The notes: generated by a model from the sequence alone, not told the origin. A DNA stretch of 64,000 nucleotides from Chryseobacterium mucoviscidosis (GCF_002177115.1 NZ_MVAG01000117.1:1-64000); one strand, 5' to 3'. Numbered from the stretch's first letter, positions 35,580 through 45,195 are shown. Program-made: numbers and translations.

Positions 35580-37610
35580 ATGACAAAACTCTGCTTTCTA
35601 TTTTCATTATGTTCCGTTTCCCTGCTGTTTTCTCAAAAAAGAGATTCTGCAGCACTGATTTCAGAAGTCAGAATCGATGCCTACAAGAAACCCACAACTT
35701 TTATTTCGTCCACAAAGTCGGTTGCTGTGGTTTCAGAAAATCTGCTTAACCAGAATACACCCGAAAGAATGCTCGAATCCATCAATCAGATTGCAGGAGC
35801 CAGAATGGAAGAACGTTCTCCCGGAAGTTACAGGATTTCCCTTCGCGGAAGCACTTTGCGGTCGCCTTTTGGCGTTCGGAATGTGAAAGTTTATCTCGAC
35901 GATTTCATCCTGTCCGATGCTTCGGGAAACACCTATTTTAATGTTATTTCTCCTGAACTCATCAACCGGATGGAAATATATAAAGGTTCTGAAAGCGGAG
36001 ATTACGGCGCCGTAACGGGCGGAACTGTTTTGCTTCAGACCAGAAAATCAGATCAGATTTCCGCAAATCTGGCAATTGGAAGTTATGGAACCTTTAACCA
36101 GAGTTTTGATCTTTCCAAACACATTGGGAAACACTTTTTTCACGTTTTTCAGAACTATTATCAGACCGATTCTTATCGGGAACAGTCAAAGGTTCAGCGA
36201 AAGCAGATTTTTGTAAAAGACAATTTTCAATATTCAGAAAATGGATTGCTCAAAGCCATGATTTTGTATGCTGATCTCGATTATCAGACTCCGGGAGGAC
36301 TTACTTTAGAACAGATGCAGATCAGCAGGAAACAGGCAAGACCGGCAACCAAAACAGTTCCGGGTGCAAAAGAACAGGATGCCGGAATCCGTAATAAAAT
36401 GATTTTGGCAGGAATTTCAAATGATTATCAGTTCAGTCCGGATTTCTCCCATTTTATGTTGGTTCAGGGTTCTTATGTCGATTTTGAAAATCCGTTTATC
36501 ACCAATTATGAAAACCGTTTTGAAAAGAATTTTGCACTAAGAACGCATCTCAATTACGAAAAAAAGTGGAATACTGTTTCATTAGCCTACCGATTGGGAT
36601 TTGAAGGCGGAATTAATGATATTTTGGTCAGAAATTACGATAATAACAGAGGAACAGAAGGAAAGCCACAGAATTTCGATCAGATTAAAAATACTTCAGG
36701 ATTTTTCTTTCTTTCTCAAAAACTGAATGTCAGCGAAAAATTATTCACCGATATTTCCATCAGTTTAAATTCAAATTCTTACGACTGGAACCGGATATAT
36801 CCCCGAAATGAAGAAGGAAAAATTCATTTTAAAAATCAATGGCTGCCTAATTTTGGGTTTACCTATCTTTTTGGAAAAGGTTTTTCTGTGCGCGGAAAAA
36901 TAGGGAAGGGGAATTCTGCACCGACGAATGAAGAAATCCGCTCTTCGAATCAGCAGTTTAATACAAATTTAAAACCCGAATTCGGCTGGAACAAGGAAAT
37001 CGGGATTCGAAAACAATTCGGCAACTATATTTTTGTAGAAGGAAGTTATTTTGATTTCCGGATGAAAGATGCAATTGTGAGAAGGCAGAACGAAGCCGGA
37101 CAGGAATACTTCGTCAATTCCGGAGAAACCGTTCAAAAAGGAGTTGAAATTTTAATGGAATCGAAGAATTTCAATCTGAAAAACAACTTTTTAAGCCATT
37201 TCAGATTCAGGTTTTCAGGAAGCTTTTACGATTTTACATTTAAAAATTATCAGCAGAACGTAAATAATTTTTCAGGAAATGAAATCACCGGAGTTCCCAA
37301 AACAACAATTAACAGCTTGCTGAATTTTACGTTTTTCAGAAAACTTTCGGTAGATTATTCCCATTTTTACACGTCAAAAATTCCTTTGAATGATGCCAAT
37401 TCAGTATGGTCGGAACCAAGTTTGGTTGGGAATATTCAATTCAGATTTCCTGTACATTTTGAAAAAACGAGAGTCAGTTTATATCTTCAGATTCAAAACT
37501 TATACAATGAAGAGTATGTTTTAGGCTTCGATATTAATGCATTCGGAAACCGTTATTACAATCCGGCTGCCAAAAGAAATTTTGTATTGGGGATGAAGGT
37601 TGATTTTTAA
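35580..37610 (+). CDS. TonB-dependent outer-membrane receptor
   Basis: A 676-residue outer-membrane receptor for active import of siderophores, vitamins or glycans, energised by TonB-ExbBD. The signal peptide ends near VSLLFSQK. The plug domain runs from about 50 to 160 (VRNVKVYLDDFILSDASGNTYF, INRMEIYKGSESGDYGAVTGGTVLLQT), followed by a ~500-residue barrel ending GMKVDF with a terminal Phe. No carboxypeptidase-like N-domain or SusD partner is present, so it is more like a siderophore or cobalamin receptor than a SusC. The ATG at 35580 starts the signal peptide. A repeat abuts its stop codon. Ligand unknown. Confidence 0.9.
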   Translation: MTKLCFLFSLCSVSLLFSQKRDSAALISEVRIDAYKKPTTFISSTKSVAVVSENLLNQNTPERMLESINQIAGARMEERSPGSYRISLRGSTLRSPFGVRNVKVYLDDFILSDASGNTYFNVISPELINRMEIYKGSESGDYGAVTGGTVLLQTRKSDQISANLAIGSYGTFNQSFDLSKHIGKHFFHVFQNYYQTDSYREQSKVQRKQIFVKDNFQYSENGLLKAMILYADLDYQTPGGLTLEQMQISRKQARPATKTVPGAKEQDAGIRNKMILAGISNDYQFSPDFSHFMLVQGSYVDFENPFITNYENRFEKNFALRTHLNYEKKWNTVSLAYRLGFEGGINDILVRNYDNNRGTEGKPQNFDQIKNTSGFFFLSQKLNVSEKLFTDISISLNSNSYDWNRIYPRNEEGKIHFKNQWLPNFGFTYLFGKGFSVRGKIGKGNSAPTNEEIRSSNQQFNTNLKPEFGWNKEIGIRKQFGNYIFVEGSYFDFRMKDAIVRRQNEAGQEYFVNSGETVQKGVEILMESKNFNLKNNFLSHFRFRFSGSFYDFTFKNYQQNVNNFSGNEITGVPKTTINSLLNFTFFRKLSVDYSHFYTSKIPLNDANSVWSEPSLVGNIQFRFPVHFEKTRVSLYLQIQNLYNEEYVLGFDINAFGNRYYNPAAKRNFVLGMKVDF

Positions 37611-37644
37611 TGTCATTGCGAGAAGCGAAGCGACGAAGCAATCT
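37611..37644. repeat. Family C element, starting directly after the TonB receptor stop
   Basis: TGTCATTGCGAG...CGACGAAGCAATCT in direct orientation. The inverted copy is 37772-37805. Confidence 0.85.
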
Positions 37645-37771
37645 CATGTTATTGTCAGCAATTTGTAATCATTAAAAAAACTTTGGATTCTTTACTGAGT
37701 GAAAAGTTTATACTGAGCTTGTCTAAAACTAAATATATGATTAATTAAAGATAAACAATAAAAATAGATAA

Positions 37772-37805
37772 AGATTGCTTCGTCACGTTGTTCCTCGCAA
37801 TGACA
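37772..37805. repeat. Family C element, inverted copy, directly after the ypdA stop
   Basis: AGATTGCTTCGTC...CTCGCAATGACA, the reverse complement of the first copy with a few changes. The two copies flank a 127-bp AT-rich spacer and can form a large hairpin. Confidence 0.85.
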
Positions 37806-38768
37806 TTATTTCGAAAGTATGTTTTTCACAATCATTTCCGCATGAATTCTGGAATTTTCAATAAACCAGAGATGTGTATCTTTTCCTCCGCAAACTACAC
37901 CCGCCAAATATAAATTCGGAACATTGGTTTCCATGGTTTCAGGATGATAAAGCGGGTTCAGACAATCGCCCTGCAATTCAATTCCAGAATTTTTTAAAAA
38001 ATCAAAATCAGGAAGATAGCCGGTCATTGCAAGAACAAAATCATTTTCAATTTCCTGCAATTCATCTTTTTCATTTTTAAAAACAACGGAATGTTGTTTA
38101 ATTTCCATCAATTCGGCATTGAAATGAGCAGCAATACTTCCTTCCGCAATTCTGTTTTCAATATCAGGTTTCACCCAGTATTTTACACTTTTTGAAATCT
38201 CGGAATGTCGGATAATCATGGTGACTTCCGCGCCTTTTCTGTAAGTTTCCAAAGCAGCATCGACCGCCGAATTGCTCGAACCTACCACAACGATTTTCTG
38301 TTTTGCGTAAGGATAAGGTTCTGTATAATAATGTCTTACTTTAGCTAAATCTTCTCCGGGAATATTCATCAGATTCGGAATATCATAAAAACCCGTTGAA
38401 ATAATGACGTTTTTCGCGGAATATTTTCCTTTCGAAGTTTCAATGATGAAAATTTCATTCTCTTTGGAAACTTTTTCTACCTTTTCATATAAATTGATGT
38501 TGATATTCCGCTGTCTCGCAATTCCCTGATAATATTCCAAAGCTTCTTGTCTTCCGGGTTTTGGCGCAGTTGAAATAAAGGGAATTCCATCGATTTCCAG
38601 TTTTTCAGCAGTTGAGAAAAACCGCATATACAAAGGATAATTGTACAGAGAATTAACGATGGTTCCTTTTTCGATAACCCGATAAGAAAGATTATTTTTC
38701 TGCGCTTCCAGTGCACAGTTCAGCCCGATCGGTCCGCCTCCGATGATAAGAATATCTAAAATTTCCAT
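37806..38768 (-). CDS. ypdA: YpdA-family NAD(P)H flavoprotein, putative bacillithiol disulfide reductase
   Basis: A flavin-dependent reductase that regenerates bacillithiol from its disulfide in the cytoplasm. It has 320 residues from the ATG at 38768. The first Rossmann motif is GGGPIG at about 9-14, the second is VVVGSSNSAVDA (about 165). Typical family segments are NSLYNYPLYMRFFSTAEKLEIDGIPF and CGGKDTHLWFIENSR. Two longer in-frame starts (38873 and 38792) are rejected because a -7 element at 38773-38780 sits just 4 nt before the chosen ATG. No bacillithiol biosynthesis genes are in this window, so the thiol is an inference. Confidence 0.88.
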   Translation of the reverse strand: MEILDILIIGGGPIGLNCALEAQKNNLSYRVIEKGTIVNSLYNYPLYMRFFSTAEKLEIDGIPFISTAPKPGRQEALEYYQGIARQRNININLYEKVEKVSKENEIFIIETSKGKYSAKNVIISTGFYDIPNLMNIPGEDLAKVRHYYTEPYPYAKQKIVVVGSSNSAVDAALETYRKGAEVTMIIRHSEISKSVKYWVKPDIENRIAEGSIAAHFNAELMEIKQHSVVFKNEKDELQEIENDFVLAMTGYLPDFDFLKNSGIELQGDCLNPLYHPETMETNVPNLYLAGVVCGGKDTHLWFIENSRIHAEMIVKNILSK

Positions 38769-38772
38769 ACAG

Positions 38773-38780
38773 CAAATGTA
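38773..38780 (-). promoter_or_regulatory. -7 promoter element TACATTTG of ypdA
   Basis: A perfect TAnnTTTG match on the minus strand, ending 4 nt before the ATG at 38768. It implies a leaderless or near-leaderless transcript. Confidence 0.7.
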
Positions 38781-38943
38781 AGGAAAACCCATCAACAAAG
38801 GCTTTTTCAGTAAAAGCAAAAAACTATTCTTTTCATAATGACCATCTATTCGAAAAATATGAAATTCCTTCAATAGTAAACTTTCAAAACGATTCTAAAA
38901 GCATGGCATTTATTTTGGTAAATGATAATCAGAAATTAAAAAC

Positions 38944-39582
38944 ATGAAAAAAATAATTATTTCCTTGCTGGCTTTATCTGCGGTTGCGTGTAAGAAGAAC
39001 CCTGAAAAATTCGTTAATGATGAGGTTAATGCTAAAGGCAAAACCATTACGGATAGTACAGTCATCAGTAGAACGGAAATTACCAAAGATCAGGCTTTAA
39101 AAAAAATCAATGAGGACATTATACAGGCTTTAAAGGATAAAAACTTTAAGAAGTTTGCGGAATTTATTCACCCTGAAAAAGGAGTTCGTTTTTCGATGTA
39201 CGCTTTTGTGAATCCAAAAGAAGACAAAAAATTTTCAAAAGCAGATTTTATCAGATATCAACCTACCAGAACACTTTTTACTTGGGGAACAATGGACGGT
39301 TCCGGAGATCTGTACAGAGCGACTATCCATGATTATTTATCAGACTGGGTGTACTCCAAAGATTTTGCGACAGCGCAGGTTTCTTTAAATGAGTTTCAGG
39401 GAAAAGGCAATTCTCTGAATAATGTAAAGGAAATTTATCCAAATGCAGATTTTACGGAAAATTTCATGAAAGGCTCAGAAGCCAACTCCGGAATGGACTG
39501 GAAATGCCTTCGTCTGATTTTTGAAGAATTTCAGGGAACGTATTATCTTATTGGTGTTGTTAACGATCAGTGGACGATTTAG
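38944..39582 (+). CDS. Hypothetical lipoprotein
   Basis: A 212-residue lipoprotein. The short signal ends in AVAC with the lipidated Cys at 16, followed by KKNPEKFVNDE. A short linker with Thr/Ser is followed by a globular domain (about 55-212) reminiscent of SnoaL/NTF2-like periplasmic domains (AFVNPKEDKKFSKADFIRYQ and WKCLRLIFEEFQGTYYLIGVVNDQWTI). It is divergent from ypdA, with a 175-bp gap. No catalytic motif is seen and the function is unknown. The downstream gap is filled by repeats. Confidence 0.7.
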   Translation: MKKIIISLLALSAVACKKNPEKFVNDEVNAKGKTITDSTVISRTEITKDQALKKINEDIIQALKDKNFKKFAEFIHPEKGVRFSMYAFVNPKEDKKFSKADFIRYQPTRTLFTWGTMDGSGDLYRATIHDYLSDWVYSKDFATAQVSLNEFQGKGNSLNNVKEIYPNADFTENFMKGSEANSGMDWKCLRLIFEEFQGTYYLIGVVNDQWTI

Positions 39583-39686
39583 AATAAATTAAAAAAATTG
39601 CAATGTTGTGAAAGCTCAGTGTAATATTTAAACAATGTATCATTGTTAAAAGTAATTTTCATTCAGAAAGAAGTTTGACGATCCTA

Positions 39687-39711
39687 TGTCATTCTGACGA
39701 AGGAAGAATCT
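39687..39711. repeat. Family D element TGTCATTCTGACGAAGGAAGAATCT type
   Basis: A 25-bp copy of the widespread intergenic TGTCATTCTGA...GAAGAATCT repeat. Related copies lie at 41160-41196 and, inverted, at 49680-49704. Confidence 0.8.
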
Positions 39712-39761
39712 TATAAATGGTTGTTTTATAAGTAACTGAATTGTTAATAACTTATTCCGGT

Positions 39762-39790
39762 AGAGACCCTTCGACAAGCTCAGGGTGACA
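39762..39790. repeat. Family D-related element, AGAGACCCTTCGACAAGCTC
   Basis: AGAGACCCTTCGACAAGCTC followed by AGGGTGACA, a variant whose end is inverted relative to the copy 51 nt upstream. Together they may fold as a hairpin. Confidence 0.65.
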
Positions 39791-39850
39791 TCTCTAATAC
39801 TAACATAATGTGATGTCAATACAGTACTTTAATATGTAAAATCTTCGTGA

Positions 39851-41143
39851 TTATAAAATTTCCGCTAATTTTTTAGTTAAATTTTTTCTTGAAAACTGTT
39901 CAATATTCTGAGTGTTTTCCGAAAGATTTCCTTCTTTCCAAAGTTCAAATTTTTCTAAAATAAACTCTTTAATTTTCCCGGAATCATCATAACTGAAATG
40001 TTTTCCGGCCTGTGTTTCATTTAAAATTTTCGAAACATCCGCATCTTTAGGACCAAAAGAAATGATTTGCTTTCCTGTTGCCAGATATTCAAATATTTTT
40101 CCGGGGATGATTCCTTTGGAAGAATCGTTCGGAAAGTTGGTGATGAGCAGTATTTCCGAAGTCTGCATTTCTTCAATCGCTTTGTCGTGGGAAAGATATC
40201 CTAAATTCAGAATATGATTTTTCAGGTTTGAATGTTCTATTGAATTCAGAATTTTATCATCAATTCTTCCTGCAAACTTCAAGGTAAATTTTTCAGCAAA
40301 TTCAGCATTTTCTGTAACCAGATTATTCAGAGCTTTCCAGAGATTTTCAGGGTTTCTCAACTGTTCCAGAACTCCGATATAACTTAATGTGAATTTTGTT
40401 TGAGTGTCGGAGGATTTAAGTGTTTGATTGTTTGAGTCTGACTCGTCAAAACCATTCGTAATACAAATTGCATTGGCTCCGTTTTTACGAAAATTTTCAG
40501 CATCGGTGTAACTTGTTGCTAACGTAATATCTGCATTTCTGAAAACTTCGCTTTCCAGTTGACGGTGCTTTTGATCGGAACTTTTGGTCAGTTTTAAGTG
40601 TTTGTAATAAGAGATTTCTGTCCACGGATCACGGAAATCGGCAATCCATTTCAGGTTGGGAAGTTTCTTTTTTAAATTTAAACCAATTAAATGTAAAGAA
40701 TGGGGCGGTCCCGAAGTTACCACAACCTCAATCTGATTCTCTTTTAAATATTGTTCCAGAAATTTCACGGAAGGTTTTACCCAGAAAACTCTCGCATCGG
40801 GAATGAAAAAATTGCCTCTCACCCAAATCGAAAGCTTAGATTTCCAGCTTTGGTTTTTACCGACATCAAACTGTCCCGCTTTAAATTTTTTGTTGCTTTT
40901 GTTCAGTTTTTCAGCCAGTTGATAAGGTTCCCAGATTTTTGTTTTTACAATGTCTAAATCTTTCGGAACATCTTTCATCAAACTTTCATCCAGCAAAGGA
41001 TAACTCGGGTTTTCCGGTGTATAAATCACAGGTTTCCATCCGAATTCTGGTAAATATTTTGCAAATTTCAGCCATCTCTGCACACCGGGACCTCCTGCAG
41101 GAGGCCAGTAATAGGTGATGATGAGTATTTTTTTTGGTTCCAT
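39851..41143 (-). CDS. Glycosyltransferase, family 4 (GT-B fold)
   Basis: A 430-residue glycosyltransferase acting at the cytoplasmic face of the inner membrane, probably in polysaccharide or glycolipid assembly. The N-terminal half has IITYYWPPAGGPGVQRWLKFAKYLPEFGW, the usual acceptor-domain start. The C-terminal donor domain has GIIPGKIFEYLATGKQII, with the E-x7-type nucleotide-sugar site. No membrane segments are present. It is transcribed toward the same side as the YfhO gene 97 bp upstream, which may be a functional partner. Sugar and acceptor are unknown. Confidence 0.85.
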   Translation of the reverse strand: MEPKKILIITYYWPPAGGPGVQRWLKFAKYLPEFGWKPVIYTPENPSYPLLDESLMKDVPKDLDIVKTKIWEPYQLAEKLNKSNKKFKAGQFDVGKNQSWKSKLSIWVRGNFFIPDARVFWVKPSVKFLEQYLKENQIEVVVTSGPPHSLHLIGLNLKKKLPNLKWIADFRDPWTEISYYKHLKLTKSSDQKHRQLESEVFRNADITLATSYTDAENFRKNGANAICITNGFDESDSNNQTLKSSDTQTKFTLSYIGVLEQLRNPENLWKALNNLVTENAEFAEKFTLKFAGRIDDKILNSIEHSNLKNHILNLGYLSHDKAIEEMQTSEILLITNFPNDSSKGIIPGKIFEYLATGKQIISFGPKDADVSKILNETQAGKHFSYDDSGKIKEFILEKFELWKEGNLSENTQNIEQFSRKNLTKKLAEIL

Positions 41144-41159
41144 TAATAATGAATTCTGT

Positions 41160-41196
41160 TGTCATTCTGAATGAAGTGAAACGGAATGAAGAATCT
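41160..41196. repeat. Family D element in the glycosyltransferase leader
   Basis: TGTCATTCTGAATGAAGTG...GAAGAATCT lies between the YfhO stop and the glycosyltransferase start. Confidence 0.8.
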
Positions 41197-41240
41197 CATT
41201 TAATTTCATTATCCAGCAATTTTCAGATCGGATTGAATTT

Positions 41241-43775
41241 CTAAATCTTTTCCGTTTGTCTTTTGTCTCTTTTGCGGTAAAGAAAATAAATCCCAAAACC
41301 ACTTAACAGAATAAACAAACCAAAACAGATAAGCGAAATCCATTTTCCTTTTTCGATAACTTCCGGTTCGAAGACCATTCTCACGTTATGATTTCCCGCA
41401 GGAACGTGAACGGCACGAAGAAGATAATCTGCCTTAATGTAAGGAACTTCTTTTTCGTCGATGAAGAATTTCCAGCCGTGAGGATAATAAATTTCAGAAA
41501 AAACTGCCAATTGCGGAGTCTTAGACTGAGATTTAAATTCCAGTTCGTTTGGTTGATATTTCGTTAAATTGATGAAGGCTGTTGAGTCTGCCTGAACAGG
41601 TTTTCCGTCGAAATATTTCTTATCATCTGCGGAAATAACAGCGGTTCTTTTGCTGTTGATGGTTCCGATTGCTTTGATTTCCTGATTCGGAGATTCTACG
41701 AATTTAAGATCGCTTACAAACCATGCGTTTCCGTTGGCTTTTGGATTCGGCATTGCCTGAGGTTGTTCCGGATCTCCTAAAACCAAATATTTTGCATTCA
41801 GAAGATTCAGGATATTCGGAACTTTTACAGAATCCATGATCTGGAAATATTCGTTGATTACATCATCGTATCTTCTTAGTTTTACCGCATGATAACCTCC
41901 GATAGAAGATTTGAAATAAGAAGTGTTTGTTTCGCTGAATGTTCCTAAAATATTATTGAAAATTCTGTAATGCGTTTTGTCTTTTTCGGCGATGGTTTCT
42001 AATGTTTTGTTCACATTTACATTCGCTAAAATTGGCTCCAGATTTGGATTTCCCTGAACTTTTTCAGCCATCAGATCTGAGCTTTCTGTCTGGAAAGGAT
42101 TTTCAGCAAAGATTTTATCAACATAATTGTCATCATTCAGGTAACGTTTGTTAACCGTCCAAAGATCGAATAAACTGACTACTCCGATAATTACCAGAGC
42201 AATGTTCTGATTCAGCTTTTGCTTTAAAACAAGAAATAAAGCAGCAACTGCAATCGCAACATAAATGAATGCTTTAATAGCATCAATTCTGAATAATTTA
42301 AATCTTTCGTCTATAAGATAATCCAGTAAGAAAGGAGGAAGGTATGTTTTTTCATTATCGGTATGAAATCCTAATAAAGATTTTCCGAAAATCAGTAAAA
42401 TCAATACAAAACCTAAAGTTCCGCCGCCTACGTAAAGAAGTGTTTTTTGTTTGTATTCCTGTGTGAGTGTTTTATCTGTGAAGAATCTGTATAATCCGAT
42501 GATCGCAATTAAAGGGAATAATAATTCTACAACCACCAAAATAGAAGAAGGTGCTCTGAATTTATTATAAAAAGGCACAAAATCAATGAAAAAGTCAGAA
42601 AGAGCCATAAAATTACTTCCCCAAGCTAAAAATACGGTAAGAATAGATGCTCCTAAAATCCAGTAGCGGTATTTTTTCCATGCGATGAAGAATCCTAAAA
42701 GCGCAAGAAAACAAACAATAGCTCCCTGATAAGCAGGTCCTGAAGTTCCCGGCTGATCTCCCCAATAGGTTAGATTTCCGAAACCTTTGGAAATTCTGTC
42801 ATATTCAGCTTGTGAGCTTACGTTTTCCTGAACCAATTCCTGAATTTTAGCCATCATTTCTTTTCCTTCCGGTTCCTGACTTCCGCCTCCCATCAATCTC
42901 GGGATGAAAAGGTTTAAAGTTTCCAGTTTTCCGTAGCTCCACATCAGCATGCTTTCTTTATCCATTCCGGAATCTCCGCCTGTATTGCTGCTGTTCGTAA
43001 GGATCTGCTTTCCACGAACGGTTTCTTTGATGTACTCTGAATTCGCCATGATTCTCTGAGAATTCATTCCGACTCCGATTAAACATGAAGCGGCAACAAT
43101 TCCGGACGAAATCAGGAAGTGTTTCATTGGTGTTTTTTTCAGAATACCTCTTATCAGCTCAGAAAGGAATAAAAATCCTAACGCTAAGAAAAGATAATAC
43201 GTCATCTGTGGGTGGTTTGCAGCAATCTGAAGCCCCATAAATAGGGTTGTGACAATGAAGCCCCAAATATATTGTTTCCGGATGTAGACAAGTAAAATTC
43301 CTGCTAAGAGCGGCGCGAAATATTCAATGGTATTGATTTTTCCGTTGTGTCCCGCTGCAATAGCAATATAAAAATAGGTGGAAAGTCCGAAAAAAGTAGC
43401 TCCCAAAAGAGCATATTTCCAGTTTCTTACCACAACCATTCCCAAAAGGAAAAATCCTGCGGAAAGAAGAAAAAGATAATTAACCGGTCTTGGCAGAAAA
43501 TTCAGTTTGGAATCGATTTTTTTGATGATGTCTCCGTTAAACTGACTTCCCATCTGATACGTCGGCATTCCTCCGAACATGGAATCGCTCCAGTAGGTTT
43601 CTTTTCCGGTATCGGCTCTGTAATCGAGAAGCTCTTTTGCACCGCCTCGATATTGCACGATATCATGCTGAAAAAGCTGCTTTCCCGTAAAAACAGGAGT
43701 GGAGTATAAAAATGCTAAAACGATAAATACAACTAATGAAATTGCAATATAAATCAGGTTTTTATTTTTCGCCAT
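41241..43775 (-). CDS. YfhO-family polytopic membrane protein
   Basis: An 844-residue inner-membrane protein of the YfhO family, members of which supply or transfer sugars to cell-envelope polymers such as teichoic acid in Firmicutes. A first TM at 7-26 is followed by a loop with KQLFQHDIVQYRGGAKELLDYR, then about 11-12 TM helices up to ~540. A soluble domain (about 545-805) follows, and a last TM is near 813-832. It is adjacent to a GT4 glycosyltransferase and DUF4834. Envelope glycosylation is a reasonable inference for Bacteroidota; the substrate is unknown. Confidence 0.85.
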   Translation of the reverse strand: MAKNKNLIYIAISLVVFIVLAFLYSTPVFTGKQLFQHDIVQYRGGAKELLDYRADTGKETYWSDSMFGGMPTYQMGSQFNGDIIKKIDSKLNFLPRPVNYLFLLSAGFFLLGMVVVRNWKYALLGATFFGLSTYFYIAIAAGHNGKINTIEYFAPLLAGILLVYIRKQYIWGFIVTTLFMGLQIAANHPQMTYYLFLALGFLFLSELIRGILKKTPMKHFLISSGIVAASCLIGVGMNSQRIMANSEYIKETVRGKQILTNSSNTGGDSGMDKESMLMWSYGKLETLNLFIPRLMGGGSQEPEGKEMMAKIQELVQENVSSQAEYDRISKGFGNLTYWGDQPGTSGPAYQGAIVCFLALLGFFIAWKKYRYWILGASILTVFLAWGSNFMALSDFFIDFVPFYNKFRAPSSILVVVELLFPLIAIIGLYRFFTDKTLTQEYKQKTLLYVGGGTLGFVLILLIFGKSLLGFHTDNEKTYLPPFLLDYLIDERFKLFRIDAIKAFIYVAIAVAALFLVLKQKLNQNIALVIIGVVSLFDLWTVNKRYLNDDNYVDKIFAENPFQTESSDLMAEKVQGNPNLEPILANVNVNKTLETIAEKDKTHYRIFNNILGTFSETNTSYFKSSIGGYHAVKLRRYDDVINEYFQIMDSVKVPNILNLLNAKYLVLGDPEQPQAMPNPKANGNAWFVSDLKFVESPNQEIKAIGTINSKRTAVISADDKKYFDGKPVQADSTAFINLTKYQPNELEFKSQSKTPQLAVFSEIYYPHGWKFFIDEKEVPYIKADYLLRAVHVPAGNHNVRMVFEPEVIEKGKWISLICFGLFILLSGFGIYFLYRKRDKRQTEKI

Positions 43776-43811
43776 GTTGATGGTTATTATCTAAATATTT
43801 TTTCGGAATTT

Positions 43812-44045
43812 TTACCTTTTATTGTTGTTTTCTTTTACCTCTTCATAATCAACGGTTTCTGCGTCCCAGTTGATTTTTTTCTTCGTATTGTCTGAGTTTT
43901 TAATATCCTGCTCCCTTCTGTTTTCGTTTCTGTTCTGGTTAAACAGATAGCTGTGAAATTTTTTGAAAAAGATTCTCTTCAAAATATTCCACACAAAATA
44001 GATGATAATGGTTGCGAGTACAAACTCAAAAATATGTTTCATCAT
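43812..44045 (-). CDS. DUF4834-like small membrane protein
   Basis: A 77-residue protein with one N-terminal TM helix (about 4-22, IFEFVLATIIIYFVWNILKRI) and a long, charged cytoplasmic tail (NQNRNENRREQD...WDAETVDYEEVKENNNKR). The layout and the end DAETVDYEEV are those of DUF4834, a Bacteroidota family of unknown function. It lies 36 nt upstream of YfhO on the same strand and is likely co-transcribed. A second Met immediately follows the first. Confidence 0.7.
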   Translation of the reverse strand: MMKHIFEFVLATIIIYFVWNILKRIFFKKFHSYLFNQNRNENRREQDIKNSDNTKKKINWDAETVDYEEVKENNNKR

Positions 44046-44117
44046 AATAAAAATATTTAAGGTTTAATGCTCAAAGCTTCTGTAACGCTTTGACATTTCA
44101 ACTTTAAACGATCTGCT

Positions 44118-45170
44118 TTATTTCGCAGAAGGATTTACCATTACAGAAGAATTGGAAACACTCGTCATAGACTGAGATTCTTTTCCTCTGGAAATACTTT
44201 CAATCTGTGTCGTTTTTACAGAAATATTCTGGTTTTTGATCCATCCTGTATTCTGGTCAAACGTAATCGTTCCGTTTTGTGTAAGTTCCGTGCTTAAGCT
44301 GTGCGTAACATCACCCTGATTTTCCTTATTAACTTTCTTAGGAATCCCCCCGGTTACAGAAATTTCAGCCACTCCGTTTCCTACACTTTTCAGAATATAG
44401 TTAGACGTCACTTTAATTCTTCCCTGTGCATCAGCATTTTCGCTGTTCGTCCATTTTTCTCCGATTTTCGCCCCTTTTTTAGGAATAATCGTTAAGTTTT
44501 TGTTGAACTGATCTCTAAGAACTTTTTCGTTAAAAGATTCCTTAAGACTTGCAACAACGCTTTCTTTCTGGTTTTTATCTTTAATCAGCGATCCTACAGA
44601 ATTGGCAACTTTAGTGTAAATAGCATCAAAACCTGTAATCGAAATTACATTTCCTTTGGTGTCCATCTTCATGTTCAGCTTATTTCCGGTCAATGCTCTG
44701 TTGATATTCCAGATCATCTTCAGATCATCCTCTTTCGGGATCGGCAGTTTCGTATCCACTACGATTGTTTTTCCCTGTGCCGTCTGAGAGCTTCTTTTTG
44801 CGATTAAATTTAAAGTAATATCGTAAACATTCCCTTTAATATCATTCACCGTAAAAGACATTTCGTCGGTAGATTCGCTCGTTCCATTAAGAGTTTTCCC
44901 TTGAGGATCAGTCATTGTTTTCGTATCTCTCTGATATGTTGTTAAAGGATAAGTTTTTCCTTTTTCCAGTTTAAAAGTCTGCGTATACACTCCCGCTGAA
45001 TCTTTAATCGCCGGATTTTCCTCTACTTTTGCTATGGAATCTGCCGGAACTTCCACTGTAATCGTTTTTCCTGTTTTAGGATCTACTTTTGTAATTTTTG
45101 CCGTTTCTTTTTTGTTGCATGAAACAATGGCTATGGTTGAGATGAGCGCTAACGCTGCTATGTTTTTCAT
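44118..45170 (-). CDS. DUF6263-like lipoprotein
   Basis: A 350-residue lipoprotein. The signal peptide ends in AIVSC with the Cys at 18 and NKKE following. The globular part (from about 60) has alternating strands (TQTFKLEKGKTYPLTTYQRDTKTMTDPQG) and ends NSSVMVNPSAK. The wording matches DUF6263, whose role is unknown. It lies 25 nt after rlmB on the same strand and could be part of its transcript. It is expected to be anchored in the outer or inner membrane facing the periplasm. Confidence 0.75.
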   Translation of the reverse strand: MKNIAALALISTIAIVSCNKKETAKITKVDPKTGKTITVEVPADSIAKVEENPAIKDSAGVYTQTFKLEKGKTYPLTTYQRDTKTMTDPQGKTLNGTSESTDEMSFTVNDIKGNVYDITLNLIAKRSSQTAQGKTIVVDTKLPIPKEDDLKMIWNINRALTGNKLNMKMDTKGNVISITGFDAIYTKVANSVGSLIKDKNQKESVVASLKESFNEKVLRDQFNKNLTIIPKKGAKIGEKWTNSENADAQGRIKVTSNYILKSVGNGVAEISVTGGIPKKVNKENQGDVTHSLSTELTQNGTITFDQNTGWIKNQNISVKTTQIESISRGKESQSMTSVSNSSVMVNPSAK

Positions 45171-45195
45171 TGTAAATTTTTAAATGTTAATCGAA

